A stretch of DNA of 12,589 nt from an uncultured Acidobacteriota bacterium (GCA_913043805.1 CAJWMX010000030.1:1-12589), one strand, 5' to 3'. Shown: positions 1-7,204, numbered from the stretch's first letter. The notes: a model not told the origin generated them from the sequence alone. Numbers and translations: made by a program.

Positions 1-1
1 C

Positions 2-1246
2 GTGCCGGCTGGTGCCCAGACTCCTGCATCGGATCACCAAGGTTTCCAGCCTGTAGAGTCGCTGGCTGCCCGGCCTGACGTGACTCGGGCGCTAGCTGTC
101 GCTCGCGAGATCGACGCCGGTTCCGAGCCGGTGCTCGTGGAACTCACCCAGATTCCCGCTCCGCCGTTCGACGAAGCGGCACGCGCCGCCCGGTTCGCCG
201 AGCTACTGGGTGAGGCCGGACTCGCCGACGTGGTCATCGACGATGTCGGCAATGTGCTTGGACATCGTGCCGGTGTCGGCGGCGGTCCGACCGTGGCGGT
301 GGTGGCCCACCTGGATACCGTCTTCCCACCCGGCACCGATGTCACCGTGTCGCGTCGTGGCGAACGGCTCTATGCGCCGGGCATTGGTGACGACACGCGG
401 GGGCTCGTCCTGCTGCTCTCGATGCTGCATGCCCTCGAGGAGACCGGTCTCGAGACCCTGGGCGACCTGCTGTTTGTCGGGAGTGTCGGTGAGGAGGGGC
501 TGGGCGATCTGCGTGGCGTCCGTCATCTGTTGCGAGAGGATGGACCGGCGATCGGGGCGTTCATCGCCATCGATGGCGGGAGCGATAGCCGGGTGGTCAA
601 TCAGGCGCTCGGGTCCAGACGCTATCGGGTCAAGGTCACCGGACCCGGCGGGCACTCGTGGGGTGACTTCGGATTGGGGAACCCGGCGCTGGCCCTGGCG
701 CGGGCGATGTATCTGTTCGACGACGCCGCGGGCACGGTGGTCAACACCGGTCCGGCGGCGACCTACAGCGTCGGACGACTGGGGGGCGGGACGTCGGTCA
801 ATGCGATCCCGCACGAGAGCTGGGCTGAAGTCGATCTCCGGTCGGTTGACCACGGGCAGCTCGACCGGCTCGACGAGGTGCTGGCGTTCTCTGTGGAGCG
901 CGCCCTCGACGAGCAGAACCGTCGCCGTGACCGGGGTGACGCGCTCGAGGCGTCACTCGAGACGATTGGCGAGCGTCCCTCGGGGACGGTCGCCAGTGAC
1001 CATCCGCTGGTGAGGGCGGCGATGGAGGCCACTCGCCATCTAGGATTCGTGCCCCGCCTGGGCGCGGCGTCCACCGACGCCAATATTCCTATCTCGTTGG
1101 GGATTCCGGCCATCACGCTTGGTCGCGGTGGTCGGAGCGGCGGGGCGCACTCGCTCGACGAGTGGTGGTCTGACGACGAGGCCCATCTCGCCGTGCAGCG
1201 GGCGATGCTGGTGGCGCTGGCGGCGGCGGGCGTGCCGGCGCCCTGA
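2..1246 (+). CDS. M20-family metallopeptidase, probably 5'-truncated by window edge
   Basis: This is a zinc-dependent exo-/di-peptidase or amidohydrolase of the M20/M25/M40 clan. The metal-ligand set is visible: AHLDTVFP (H103, D105), GIGDDTRG (bridging D130/D131), VGEEGLGDLRG (E164 base and E165 ligand), IDGGSD (D191) and a late GGAHSLDEW (H383). The dimerisation (lid) domain, with GPGGHSWGDFG near 214-224, lies between the two halves of the catalytic domain, as in peptidase T-like members. Length is normal for a mature enzyme. The first readable codon is GTG at base 2, but the residues it opens (PAGAQTPAS) resemble the end of a signal peptide with an AGA|Q cleavage site. I therefore suspect the true start lies upstream and the enzyme is exported. 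The substrate cannot be told from sequence. It converges on the FAH-like gene and is separated from it by a terminator hairpin. Confidence 0.9.
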   Translation: MPAGAQTPASDHQGFQPVESLAARPDVTRALAVAREIDAGSEPVLVELTQIPAPPFDEAARAARFAELLGEAGLADVVIDDVGNVLGHRAGVGGGPTVAVVAHLDTVFPPGTDVTVSRRGERLYAPGIGDDTRGLVLLLSMLHALEETGLETLGDLLFVGSVGEEGLGDLRGVRHLLREDGPAIGAFIAIDGGSDSRVVNQALGSRRYRVKVTGPGGHSWGDFGLGNPALALARAMYLFDDAAGTVVNTGPAATYSVGRLGGGTSVNAIPHESWAEVDLRSVDHGQLDRLDEVLAFSVERALDEQNRRRDRGDALEASLETIGERPSGTVASDHPLVRAAMEATRHLGFVPRLGAASTDANIPISLGIPAITLGRGGRSGGAHSLDEWWSDDEAHLAVQRAMLVALAAAGVPAP

Positions 1247-1251
1247 AACCA

Positions 1252-1295
1252 ACACACAAAAAAGCGCGCCGGCCGCACGGGGCGGCCGGCGCGCT
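1252..1295 (-). terminator. Rho-independent terminator of the FAH-like gene
   Basis: There is a perfect 14-bp inverted repeat, with arms 1263-1276 and 1282-1295 and a 5-nt loop. On the minus strand the hairpin runs directly into a T-rich tract (A-run 1258-1263 on the plus strand), which is the layout expected 22 bp after the minus-strand stop at 1317. Read on the plus strand the hairpin has no T-tract, so it may help stop transcription of the peptidase gene only weakly. Confidence 0.85.
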
Positions 1296-1316
1296 CGCGA
1301 ACAGCGACGCTGATGG

Positions 1317-2465
1317 TTAGCGGTCGCGGTAGGACGCCGTCGGCGGTAGCTGTGCACCCGACAGATCGTCGGGAACGCTCTCCTCGGCGACCACTTCGTG
1401 GGTCAGGGTGCCGATGCCCTCGATGCTGGCGCTGATGGTCTCGCCCGCCTGCAGGTAGCCGGAGCCGGTGGCGCGCTCGACGCGTCCCGCGCCGGTGCCG
1501 CCGGAGGTGCCGCTCTGCAACACGTCACCCGGGAAGACCGTGATTAGTGAGGAGGCGTACTCGATCAGCTCGGGGATGTTGTGGATCATGTCGCCGGCGC
1601 TCGCTTCCTGCACGGTGACGCCGTCGATGACGAGCGTCTGATGCAGCCGCTCCATGGGGTCGCCATAGAACTCCTTCGGCACGATCCAGGGGCCGTGCGG
1701 GGCGAAGGTGTCGTGGCCCTTGCCGACGAACCAGTCCGAGCGGGTGGCGTTGCCGCCCGGCGGACGGCCGCCACGGTCGGAGATGTCCATGGCCACCATG
1801 TAGCCGAATACATGGTCATAGGCCCGCGCGGCCGAGATGTACTTGCCGGTGCGGCCGAAGACGATCGCCATCTCGACTTCCCATTCGATCTGGTCGCGGC
1901 CGAACGGCATGACGACGTCATCTCCACTGCCGATCACCGCCCCGCGGCTCGGCTTCAGGAAAAGATATGGCACCCCACGGTTTTCCTGACGCTCACGTGT
2001 GCGTGCCTGCAGTTCCTCCTGCGTGCAGCCTTCGCAGGCGTGGGTGTAGAAGTTCACTGCCGCGTTCATGATCTTGCCCGGGTACATGATGGGTGGACGG
2101 ATCCGGAGCTCGGACACGTCGTAGACGTAGTCAGCTCGGCCGCTGCCGGTCAACAGGTTGTTGTTGACGGTATGGTTGACAATTTCGTAGAGGCGGTACT
2201 TTAGCCCGTACTCGTAGCGGCCAATCAGATCCAGCATGTCGTCCGGCCTTGGTATGGCCGGGTACGCCGGATTCGCCTCGAGCACCATGTTGGCAACCTC
2301 GATGTCGATAACATATGAGTCCCTAAGGACTAGTACGACATGGGGGACGCCATGGATGTCGAAAGTGCCGACCTTGAAGGGCTCGACAGGGGTCACCGCC
2401 GGTTGGGCGGTGGCGGTGCTCGCAGCCAAGGCCACGATCAGGCCGAACATTAGAGTTCGTCGCAT
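1317..2465 (-). CDS. Exported fumarylacetoacetate hydrolase (FAH) family protein
   Basis: This 382-residue protein has a C-terminal FAH catalytic domain, a fold that hydrolyses or decarboxylates 2-oxo/acylpyruvate compounds using Mg2+ or Mn2+. Visible signatures are YPGKIMNAAVNFYTHACEG (129-146; H142 and E145 match the catalytic His/Glu pair of the FAHD1 type), PYLFLKPS (166-173), IEWEVEMAIVFG (E196 and E198 metal ligands), VAMDISDR (D227, third ligand), GKGHDTFAPHGPW (248-260) and FPGDVLQSGT (311-320). The N-terminus (MRRTLMFGLIVALAASTATA) is a clear Sec signal peptide, unlike the usual cytosolic members, so the enzyme is probably periplasmic. About 100 residues between the signal and the catalytic core are not assigned. 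The reading frame extends 141 codons further upstream, but I chose the ATG at 2465 because a strong AGAGGAG precedes it and the signal peptide starts there. The true substrate is unknown. Confidence 0.88.
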   Translation of the reverse strand: MRRTLMFGLIVALAASTATAQPAVTPVEPFKVGTFDIHGVPHVVLVLRDSYVIDIEVANMVLEANPAYPAIPRPDDMLDLIGRYEYGLKYRLYEIVNHTVNNNLLTGSGRADYVYDVSELRIRPPIMYPGKIMNAAVNFYTHACEGCTQEELQARTRERQENRGVPYLFLKPSRGAVIGSGDDVVMPFGRDQIEWEVEMAIVFGRTGKYISAARAYDHVFGYMVAMDISDRGGRPPGGNATRSDWFVGKGHDTFAPHGPWIVPKEFYGDPMERLHQTLVIDGVTVQEASAGDMIHNIPELIEYASSLITVFPGDVLQSGTSGGTGAGRVERATGSGYLQAGETISASIEGIGTLTHEVVAEESVPDDLSGAQLPPTASYRDR

Positions 2466-2469
2466 GGTG

Positions 2470-2477
2470 CTCCTCTT
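2470..2477 (-). promoter_or_regulatory. Ribosome binding site deciding the FAH-like start
   Basis: On the minus strand AAGAGGAG lies 4 nt before the ATG at 2465. It supports this start over the longer open frame that continues upstream. Confidence 0.7.
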
Positions 2478-2508
2478 GTGTAGCTGATACGTCGATTGCA
2501 AGGCTCTT

Positions 2509-2537
2509 CTTGTACCCTTGGGCAAGAACACTGTCAA
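2509..2537 (-). promoter_or_regulatory. Sigma70-type promoter of the FAH-like gene
   Basis: On the minus strand a perfect -35 TTGACA (2537-2532) is followed by a 17-nt spacer and a -10 TACAAG (2514-2509, 4 of 6 consensus bases). The predicted start near 2502 would give a leader of roughly 36 nt carrying the ribosome site. This is the best-formed -35/-10 pair I found in the window. Confidence 0.65.
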
Positions 2538-2565
2538 GTGAACGGGCGGGTGTCGCGAGACTCGG

Positions 2566-2595
2566 TCGTCACGAGAGTGATCGTTCCCGTATACT
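2566..2595 (+). promoter_or_regulatory. Candidate promoter for the barrel-protein gene
   Basis: On the plus strand TCGTCA (2566-2571, 4/6 of -35 consensus), an 18-nt spacer and TATACT (2590-2595, 5/6 of -10 consensus) point toward the gene starting at 2650. A second weaker candidate, TTGACG (2603-2608) with CATACG (2625-2630), lies just downstream. It stands back to back with the FAH-like promoter in the 184-bp divergent spacer 2466-2649. Confidence 0.4.
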
Positions 2596-2649
2596 GCAAA
2601 AATTGACGTTTTCGGAGTAAATGACATACGGCTAGGAGCTAGAGAGTCT

Positions 2650-4017
2650 GTGAAGACGGGATCAAACGGAAGTAAGGCCGGTTCGGTCAGGGTAGTACGG
2701 AGCGTAGAGCGAGGCAGGCGTTTGAATAAGGCACTACTAGAGAGCCTGATGGGCGTGATGCTGCTGGTGGCATTGGCCGCTGGGGCAGGTGCGGAGGAGC
2801 CGAATGACGGTTCCCAGGAGCTACGGACCGATGGGCGCCCCCAGGCACTGCGGGTGTTTCTTGATTGTGGTCGTGAGTGCGATCGCAACTATTTGCGGCG
2901 CGAAATTACGTTCGTTAACTACGTCCGGGATCGGCGTGATGCCCAAGTGCACGTGCTGGTTACCGATGAGGGTACCGGTGGCGGGCGGCAATATACGTTC
3001 GAATTCCTTGGCCTCGATGAGTTCGACGGACGTGACGTCACTTACTTTTACGCGGAGAGTCGGACTGATACGGACGATGAAACGAGGGCCGGTGTTGCCC
3101 AGGTGCTCCGCGTCGGGTTCCTCCATTACATCATTGATACTCCGCTGGCCTACGAGATCGAGATCGGCACCAACAGTGCTCTTGCCGGGAATGGTCGAGC
3201 ACGCGACTTGATGGCCCAGCCCGAGGACGATCCTTGGAATTTCTGGGTGTTTCGGATCAATGCCGATGGACGGGCCTCGGGCGAGTCCTCACGGACGAAC
3301 CGCAGATTCAATGCGTCGGTCTCGGCCAATCGCACGACTGAGGAATGGATTTTCCGGCTGCGGGCTGAGACCTCCTATCGGGAGAGCATTACTGAGTTGA
3401 GCAGCGGTGACTTCAAAAACATCAACCGGAACAGCAACATGGACGGTCAGGCGGTCAAGACCTTAGGAGAGCACTGGGGGGCGTCGATTCGGGGAGGACT
3501 AAGCCAATCGACGTTCCGGAATCAGGCGCGCAGAACGCGAGTCCTCCCTGGTGTCGAGTTTAATGTTTTTCCCTACTCCGAGTCGTCTAGGCGGGCTTTC
3601 TACGTTCGCTACGAGGCCGGTATCCAAGCGTTTGAGTACGAAGAGGAAACGATTTTCGGGAAGATGGAAGAGACTGTGCCATCGCACTCGTTGGAGACGA
3701 CGTTTGATGTCGAGCAGCCTTGGGGAGATAGTCGGATCCGGCTCAACTACAACTCGTTCCTTGATGACCTGGATAAGTACAGCGTGTCGTTGTCAGGCAA
3801 CCTCTCGTTCAGGATCGTTCGCGGATTTTCCGTGTTCATGAGCGCTAGTAGCTCACTGGTTCGGAATCAACTGTACTTGCCGAAGGCAGACTTGTCTGAT
3901 GCGGAGATCTTGGTCGAACGGAGAGCGCTCGCGACCGATTCTCGCTACGAGTACCGCGTCGGTTTTGGTTATACCTTCGGGTCGATCTTCAACAACGTGG
4001 TGAATCCCCGCTTCTAG
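2650..4017 (+). CDS. Exported outer-membrane beta-barrel-like protein of unknown function
   Basis: I recognise no characterised homologue. After a hydrophobic signal segment (about residues 33-48, ending AGAGA|EE) comes a small domain with C73 and C77 in LDCGRECDRNYLRREI, then FVNYVRDRRDAQVHVLVTDEG (near 88-108). I recall this pattern from uncharacterised proteins of several Gram-negative phyla, and that is recall only. The rest alternates short aromatic/hydrophobic strands with polar turns and ends in YRVGFGYTFGSIFNNVVNPRF. The terminal Phe is typical of a BAM-inserted outer-membrane barrel. The GTG at 2650 is the longest start. A TTG at 2722 has better-spaced GAGG (2711-2714) and would give a neater signal peptide (MNKALLESLMGVMLL...). 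Base composition is clearly lower in GC than the neighbours (32 of 60 bases in 3361-3420). It lies 21 bp ahead of the ATP-grasp gene and may be co-transcribed with it. Confidence 0.8.
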   Translation: MKTGSNGSKAGSVRVVRSVERGRRLNKALLESLMGVMLLVALAAGAGAEEPNDGSQELRTDGRPQALRVFLDCGRECDRNYLRREITFVNYVRDRRDAQVHVLVTDEGTGGGRQYTFEFLGLDEFDGRDVTYFYAESRTDTDDETRAGVAQVLRVGFLHYIIDTPLAYEIEIGTNSALAGNGRARDLMAQPEDDPWNFWVFRINADGRASGESSRTNRRFNASVSANRTTEEWIFRLRAETSYRESITELSSGDFKNINRNSNMDGQAVKTLGEHWGASIRGGLSQSTFRNQARRTRVLPGVEFNVFPYSESSRRAFYVRYEAGIQAFEYEEETIFGKMEETVPSHSLETTFDVEQPWGDSRIRLNYNSFLDDLDKYSVSLSGNLSFRIVRGFSVFMSASSSLVRNQLYLPKADLSDAEILVERRALATDSRYEYRVGFGYTFGSIFNNVVNPRF

Positions 4018-4038
4018 GGTACGAGCCGAGTCGCCGGC

Positions 4039-5013
4039 ATGGCCAAGGTCTACGTCATCCACGAGAACGACGAGTGGGTCCGCCCGCTCCGAGCCGCCTT
4101 CGAGGAACGTCAGGTGCCGTTCGAAGAGTGGTTTCTCGGCACTGGCGTTGTGGACCTCACCACCTCGCCTCCCGACGGTATTTTCTATAACCGGATGAGC
4201 GCGTCCTCGCATACGCGAGGGCATCGATACGCCCCCGAGCACACGGCGGCCGTGCTGGCGTGGCTCGAACGTCATGAGCGGCCGGTGGTCAACGGCAGTC
4301 GCGCCCTGCGGCTCGAGGTCAGCAAGGTGGCCCAGTACGCGGCGCTCGAAGCGGCTGGCGTCCGAACGCCGCGCACCCTGGCGGCGGTGGGGCGTGACGA
4401 TATCCTCCGGGCGGCGGAGCGTTTCCCGACACCGTTCATCACCAAGCACAATCGGGCCGGCAAGGGACTGGGCGTGCGATTGTTCCGGGAACTGGCGGCG
4501 CTGGAGGCCTACGTCGAGAGCGACGACTTCGATCCTCCCCTCGACGGCATTACGCTGCTCCAGCAATACGTGGAAGCGCCAGAATCGACCATCACGCGGG
4601 TGGAGTTCGTGGGCGGCGAGCTGCTCTACGCCGTGCAGGTGGACACCAGCCAGGGGTTCGAGCTGTGTCCCGCCGATGCCTGTCGGGTGGATGACGCCTT
4701 CTGCCCCACCGCCGGCGAGAACCGGGCGATGTTCACCATCATCGACCGGTTCTCGCATCCGCTGGTCGAGTCCTACGCTCGTGTGCTCGCGGCGCACGAC
4801 ATCCAGATCGCCGGCGTCGAGTTCATCGTCGACGGCGACGGAGTGGCCTACACCTACGACATCAACACCAACACGAACTACAACTCCGAGGCGGAGGCGC
4901 TCGACGGACGGTCGGGCATGGGGACGATCGCGACGTATCTCGGGCAGCGACTTGCCGGCGTGGAGGTGTCGGGTCCCTCTGAGACGCTCGCGGCGGCGCC
5001 GGGGCAAGGATAG
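4039..5013 (+). CDS. RimK-like ATP-grasp ligase
   Basis: This 324-residue cytosolic enzyme shows ATP-grasp architecture of the RimK/glutathione-synthase type. Such enzymes form an amide or peptide bond between a carboxylate, activated as acyl-phosphate, and an amine. An N-terminal pre-ATP-grasp domain (1-90; FYNRMSASSHTRGH near 49-62) is followed by a lid with K136 in PFITKHNRAGKGLG (glycine-rich ATP loop 139-145). The hinge strand LLQQYVEAP is at 173-181. The Mg-binding end shows E261 (AGVEFIVDGDG) and D274, N276 and N278 in YTYDINTNTNYN. The usual RimK-type N-x-N is kept. The donor and acceptor substrates cannot be inferred. The start ATG has only a weak ribosome site, consistent with translation following the upstream gene 21 bp away. 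The stop is 2 bp before the next ATG, so it is almost certainly in an operon with the PepSY membrane protein. Confidence 0.85.
   Translation: MAKVYVIHENDEWVRPLRAAFEERQVPFEEWFLGTGVVDLTTSPPDGIFYNRMSASSHTRGHRYAPEHTAAVLAWLERHERPVVNGSRALRLEVSKVAQYAALEAAGVRTPRTLAAVGRDDILRAAERFPTPFITKHNRAGKGLGVRLFRELAALEAYVESDDFDPPLDGITLLQQYVEAPESTITRVEFVGGELLYAVQVDTSQGFELCPADACRVDDAFCPTAGENRAMFTIIDRFSHPLVESYARVLAAHDIQIAGVEFIVDGDGVAYTYDINTNTNYNSEAEALDGRSGMGTIATYLGQRLAGVEVSGPSETLAAAPGQG
5006..5010 (+). promoter_or_regulatory. Ribosome binding site inside the ATP-grasp gene end
   Basis: AAGGA lies within the last codons of the ATP-grasp gene, 5 nt before the ATG at 5016. With only TAG-CG between the two genes, this implies coupled translation of the ligase and the membrane protein. 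Confidence 0.6.
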
Positions 5014-5015
5014 CG

Positions 5016-5900
5016 ATGGCGGGAGACTGGCGACGGCAGCCGCAGCAGGTGTGGCTCAGGCGGGCGCTCTTTCAGGTGCATCTGTGGAGCGGCCTGGGGG
5101 TGGGGCTCTATGTCGTCGTCATCAGCCTGACCGGCAGCATCCTGGTCTATCGCAGCGAGTTGCGGCAGTACTTCAACCCGCAACCCCTTGCGGTCGAGGT
5201 GGCCGGCTCCAGGCTGACGGCCGAGGAGCTTGTCGCCGCCACCGAAGCGGTGTTCCCCGATGTCCCCGTCGAAGTGTGGACCGAACCGGACGACCCCGGG
5301 CTCGCGGTCACGATGTCTGTCGGGCCGTCAGGCGAGCGGACGCAGCTCTTCTTCGACCCCTATACGGGGGAGTATCTGGGACACGCGCTGCCCTGGGGCT
5401 GGCGGCTGACCACCTGGCTGCTGGACCTCCACGACAACCTGCTGGCCGGTGAGACCGGGCGCTCGGTCAACGGTATCGGCGCCGCGCTCCTGCTGTTGCT
5501 CGGAGTCACCGGCGCCGTGATCTGGTGGCCGGGCATCACGACCTGGCGTCGCGGTCTCGTGGTCGACTGGAGGTCGAACTGGCGACGGCTGAACTGGTCG
5601 CTCCACAGCGCGCTCGGGTTCTACGCCCTGCTCTTCATCGTGATGTGGGGCTTCACGGGGGTCTATCTGGCCTTCCCCGAGCCGTTCGGCGCGGTGGTCG
5701 ACTATCTGGAGCCGTTCGAGGACGACAACTTCGACCCGCGCACCGGGGACAACATCCTGCTCTGGTTCACACGCTTGCATTTCGGCCGGTTCGGGGAGTG
5801 GTCGAAACTGCTCTGGGCGCTGATCGGGTTGGTGCCGCCGATCATGTTCGTCACCGGCGGGCTGATGTGGTGGAACCGGGTGGTGCGACCATCTCGGTGA
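5016..5900 (+). CDS. PepSY-associated transmembrane (PiuB-like) protein
   Basis: This 294-residue inner-membrane protein belongs to the PepSY_TM group, whose members are linked to iron or siderophore reduction and to heme-dependent electron transfer. Four membrane segments are visible, near 24-45, 153-172, 199-219 and 264-284. A soluble PepSY-like domain (about 55-125, ending FFDPYTGEYLG) lies between the first two. The family histidines are present: H22 (FQVHLWSGL), H139 (LLDLHDNLL), H197 (NWSLHSALGFY) and H255 (FTRLHFGRFG). They could serve as heme axial ligands, which is inference from the family. GVTGAVIWWPG near 163-173 is a typical second-helix motif. Length fits the short three-domain form. 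It follows the ATP-grasp gene by 2 bp, so the two probably act together. No Fur-box-like palindrome was noticed upstream. Confidence 0.85.
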   Translation: MAGDWRRQPQQVWLRRALFQVHLWSGLGVGLYVVVISLTGSILVYRSELRQYFNPQPLAVEVAGSRLTAEELVAATEAVFPDVPVEVWTEPDDPGLAVTMSVGPSGERTQLFFDPYTGEYLGHALPWGWRLTTWLLDLHDNLLAGETGRSVNGIGAALLLLLGVTGAVIWWPGITTWRRGLVVDWRSNWRRLNWSLHSALGFYALLFIVMWGFTGVYLAFPEPFGAVVDYLEPFEDDNFDPRTGDNILLWFTRLHFGRFGEWSKLLWALIGLVPPIMFVTGGLMWWNRVVRPSR

Positions 5901-5914
5901 GCCGGGAGGCGATG

Positions 5915-5920
5915 TAGAAT
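5915..5920 (+). promoter_or_regulatory. -10-like element (TAGAAT) ahead of the secreted GVWD-family gene
   Basis: TAGAAT matches the -10 consensus at 5 of 6 positions and lies about 50 nt upstream of the start at 5970. No convincing -35 hexamer sits at 16-18 nt, so the assignment rests on position and on similar hexamers upstream of other genes in the window. Confidence 0.35.
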
Positions 5921-5956
5921 CACTCCGGGCCGCCGAGGGGTGTCCCTCCGATGCGC

Positions 5957-5962
5957 GAGGAG
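5957..5962 (+). promoter_or_regulatory. Ribosome binding site choosing among three ATG codons
   Basis: GAGGAG is followed by three consecutive in-frame ATG codons at 5964, 5967 and 5970. The spacings are 1, 4 and 7 nt, so the third ATG is the best placed. Confidence 0.6.
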
Positions 5963-5969
5963 AATGATG

Positions 5970-6731
5970 ATGCACAGATCTGACAGTCGTGGAGCAGTCG
6001 TATCCGCGTGGCGGTCGTCCTGGATCGTCGGCGGGCTGCTGCTGGCGGTCGGGGGCGGAACGGCCGCGCCGGCGCTGGCGCAGGATGCCGCGGCGGAGGT
6101 GCCAGATCTGGTCGGTGTCTGGGACGGCGGACCGGCGGTGCGGCGGGTCAACGGACCCAATATGCCGTGGGTGCCGGGCGAGAACTTCCCGGTGCTCAAC
6201 GAGCGGGCCGAGGCGTATCAGGCGGCATTCGACGAGGCGATTGCTCCCAAGTACGACTGCGTCCCGTCGGCTTCGCCCGCCATCCAATACGACCCCTACA
6301 TGATGGAAGTCACGCAGTGGCCGGACCGGGTGCTCTTCCGCTATGAGAAAGACGACCAGATCCGCACCGTGTGGCTGGACGGGCGCGAGCCGTCACCGAT
6401 CGAGTTCACGGTGCAGGGCTTCTCGGTCGGGCGCTACGAAGAGGGAGCGCTCATCGTCGAGACGACTAACTTCGTCTTCGACATCACCGGGTTCGACGAC
6501 TATAACGGGATCCCGTCGTCCCAGCAGAAGAAGGTGACCGAGCGCTACTGGCGTGAGGGCGACGATCTGAACCTGACGCTCACGCTCGAGGACCCGATGT
6601 TCCTGCGAGAGCCGGCTTCCTACACGACCCGCTGGCAGCCGGCTCCGGATGGCTACAAGCTCCAGGCCTACAACTGCGACCCGTTCGAGGCGGGACATCC
6701 GCGGAAGTTCCTGGTGCCCAAGTATCAGTAG
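5970..6731 (+). CDS. Secreted GVWD-family protein of unknown function
   Basis: This is an exported protein of about 253 residues, with a signal segment (SWIVGGLLLAVGGG...APALA|QDAAA). It belongs to a family I remember as heavily expanded in Acidobacteriota and some Proteobacteria, annotated only as hypothetical. Landmarks are VPDLVGVWDGG at the mature N-terminus, a CVPSASPAIQYDPYMMEVTQ segment, RTVWLDGREPSPIEF, GFSVGRYEEGALIVETTNF, KVTERYWREGDDLNLTLTLEDP and YNCDPFEAGHPRKF at the end. These correspond block by block to the minus-strand gene at 11147-12118. The beta-rich, lipocalin-like periodicity is inference. A longer frame opens with GTG at 5940, but the three ATGs after GAGGAG fit better. 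The DUF6152-type gene follows 58 bp downstream on the same strand, and the two are probably co-expressed. Biochemical function is unknown. Confidence 0.82.
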   Translation: MHRSDSRGAVVSAWRSSWIVGGLLLAVGGGTAAPALAQDAAAEVPDLVGVWDGGPAVRRVNGPNMPWVPGENFPVLNERAEAYQAAFDEAIAPKYDCVPSASPAIQYDPYMMEVTQWPDRVLFRYEKDDQIRTVWLDGREPSPIEFTVQGFSVGRYEEGALIVETTNFVFDITGFDDYNGIPSSQQKKVTERYWREGDDLNLTLTLEDPMFLREPASYTTRWQPAPDGYKLQAYNCDPFEAGHPRKFLVPKYQ

Positions 6732-6777
6732 GCCCGAATAGCGGTCGGCACGGACGCGACTGGGTGTTTTGGGAGCA

Positions 6778-6783
6778 AGGAGG
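6778..6783 (+). promoter_or_regulatory. Perfect AGGAGG ribosome binding site for the DUF6152-type gene
   Basis: AGGAGG lies 6 nt before the GTG at 6790. It makes that codon the start rather than the TTG at 6769, which lies upstream of this site in the same frame. Confidence 0.8.
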
Positions 6784-6789
6784 CACGGT

Positions 6790-7170
6790 GTGAGACTTCT
6801 ACTCTGGACGGCGGCAGGCCTGCTGATGACGGTGCTGGTGACGAGCATGCCCGCGGGCGCGCACCACGCTAGCGCGCCCTTCTACGACCCCGAGAAACAG
6901 GTGGAGGCGGTCGGTACGGTCACGCAGTTCGTGTTCCGGAACCCGCACTCCTTCGTGTATCTCGATGCGCCGAACACCGATGGCGATGTCGTGGGTTGGG
7001 AAGTCGAGATGGGCACCGCGGTGATGATGACGCGTCGCGGATGGACGTCTGACACGATCAAGGCCGGTGACGAGATCCGGGTGGTGGGGCAACCGTCACG
7101 CGCGCCAGGCACGTATGGGATCTGCTGCGCCGAACTGACCCGTCCCGACGGAACCCCGATTCGGCCGTAG
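6790..7170 (+). CDS. DUF6152-type secreted protein
   Basis: This is a small exported protein of 126 residues. The signal peptide (MRLLLWTAAGLLMTVLVTSM PAGA) should be removed just before HHASAPFYDPEK, leaving a His-His amino terminus. That start, followed by VEAVGTVTQFVFRNPHSFVYLDA, GWEVEMG, RRGWTSDTIKAGDEIRVVG and a terminal LTRPDGTPI, is the pattern I recall for DUF6152, a small beta-barrel (OB-like) family with no known function. The exposed N-terminal histidine could bind a metal, but this is inference. The start is GTG at 6790, fixed by a perfect AGGAGG. It sits directly downstream of a GVWD-family gene, a pairing I recall from other acidobacterial genomes. It ends 34 bp from the convergent cytochrome-like gene, and no convincing terminator lies between them. 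Confidence 0.85.
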   Translation: MRLLLWTAAGLLMTVLVTSMPAGAHHASAPFYDPEKQVEAVGTVTQFVFRNPHSFVYLDAPNTDGDVVGWEVEMGTAVMMTRRGWTSDTIKAGDEIRVVGQPSRAPGTYGICCAELTRPDGTPIRP

Positions 7171-7204
7171 GCCCGACCCGCTGACGGTCCGTGCGGAGCC
7201 TGGG

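Noticed and set aside
2466..2888. A 141-codon 5' extension of the FAH-like frame
   Set aside because: It would place the signal peptide in the middle of the protein, override a strong ribosome site and promoter, and run through the start of the divergent barrel gene.
3853..5007. A long open frame of 384 codons on the minus strand opposite the ATP-grasp gene
   Set aside because: Its translation is rich in Arg, His, Gly and Val without domain motifs. It exactly mirrors the strongly coding plus-strand gene, as expected from third-position GC bias.
5328..6287. A 319-codon minus-strand frame opposite the PepSY and GVWD-family genes
   Set aside because: Its Pro/Arg/His-rich sequence spans two real plus-strand genes and an intergenic promoter region.
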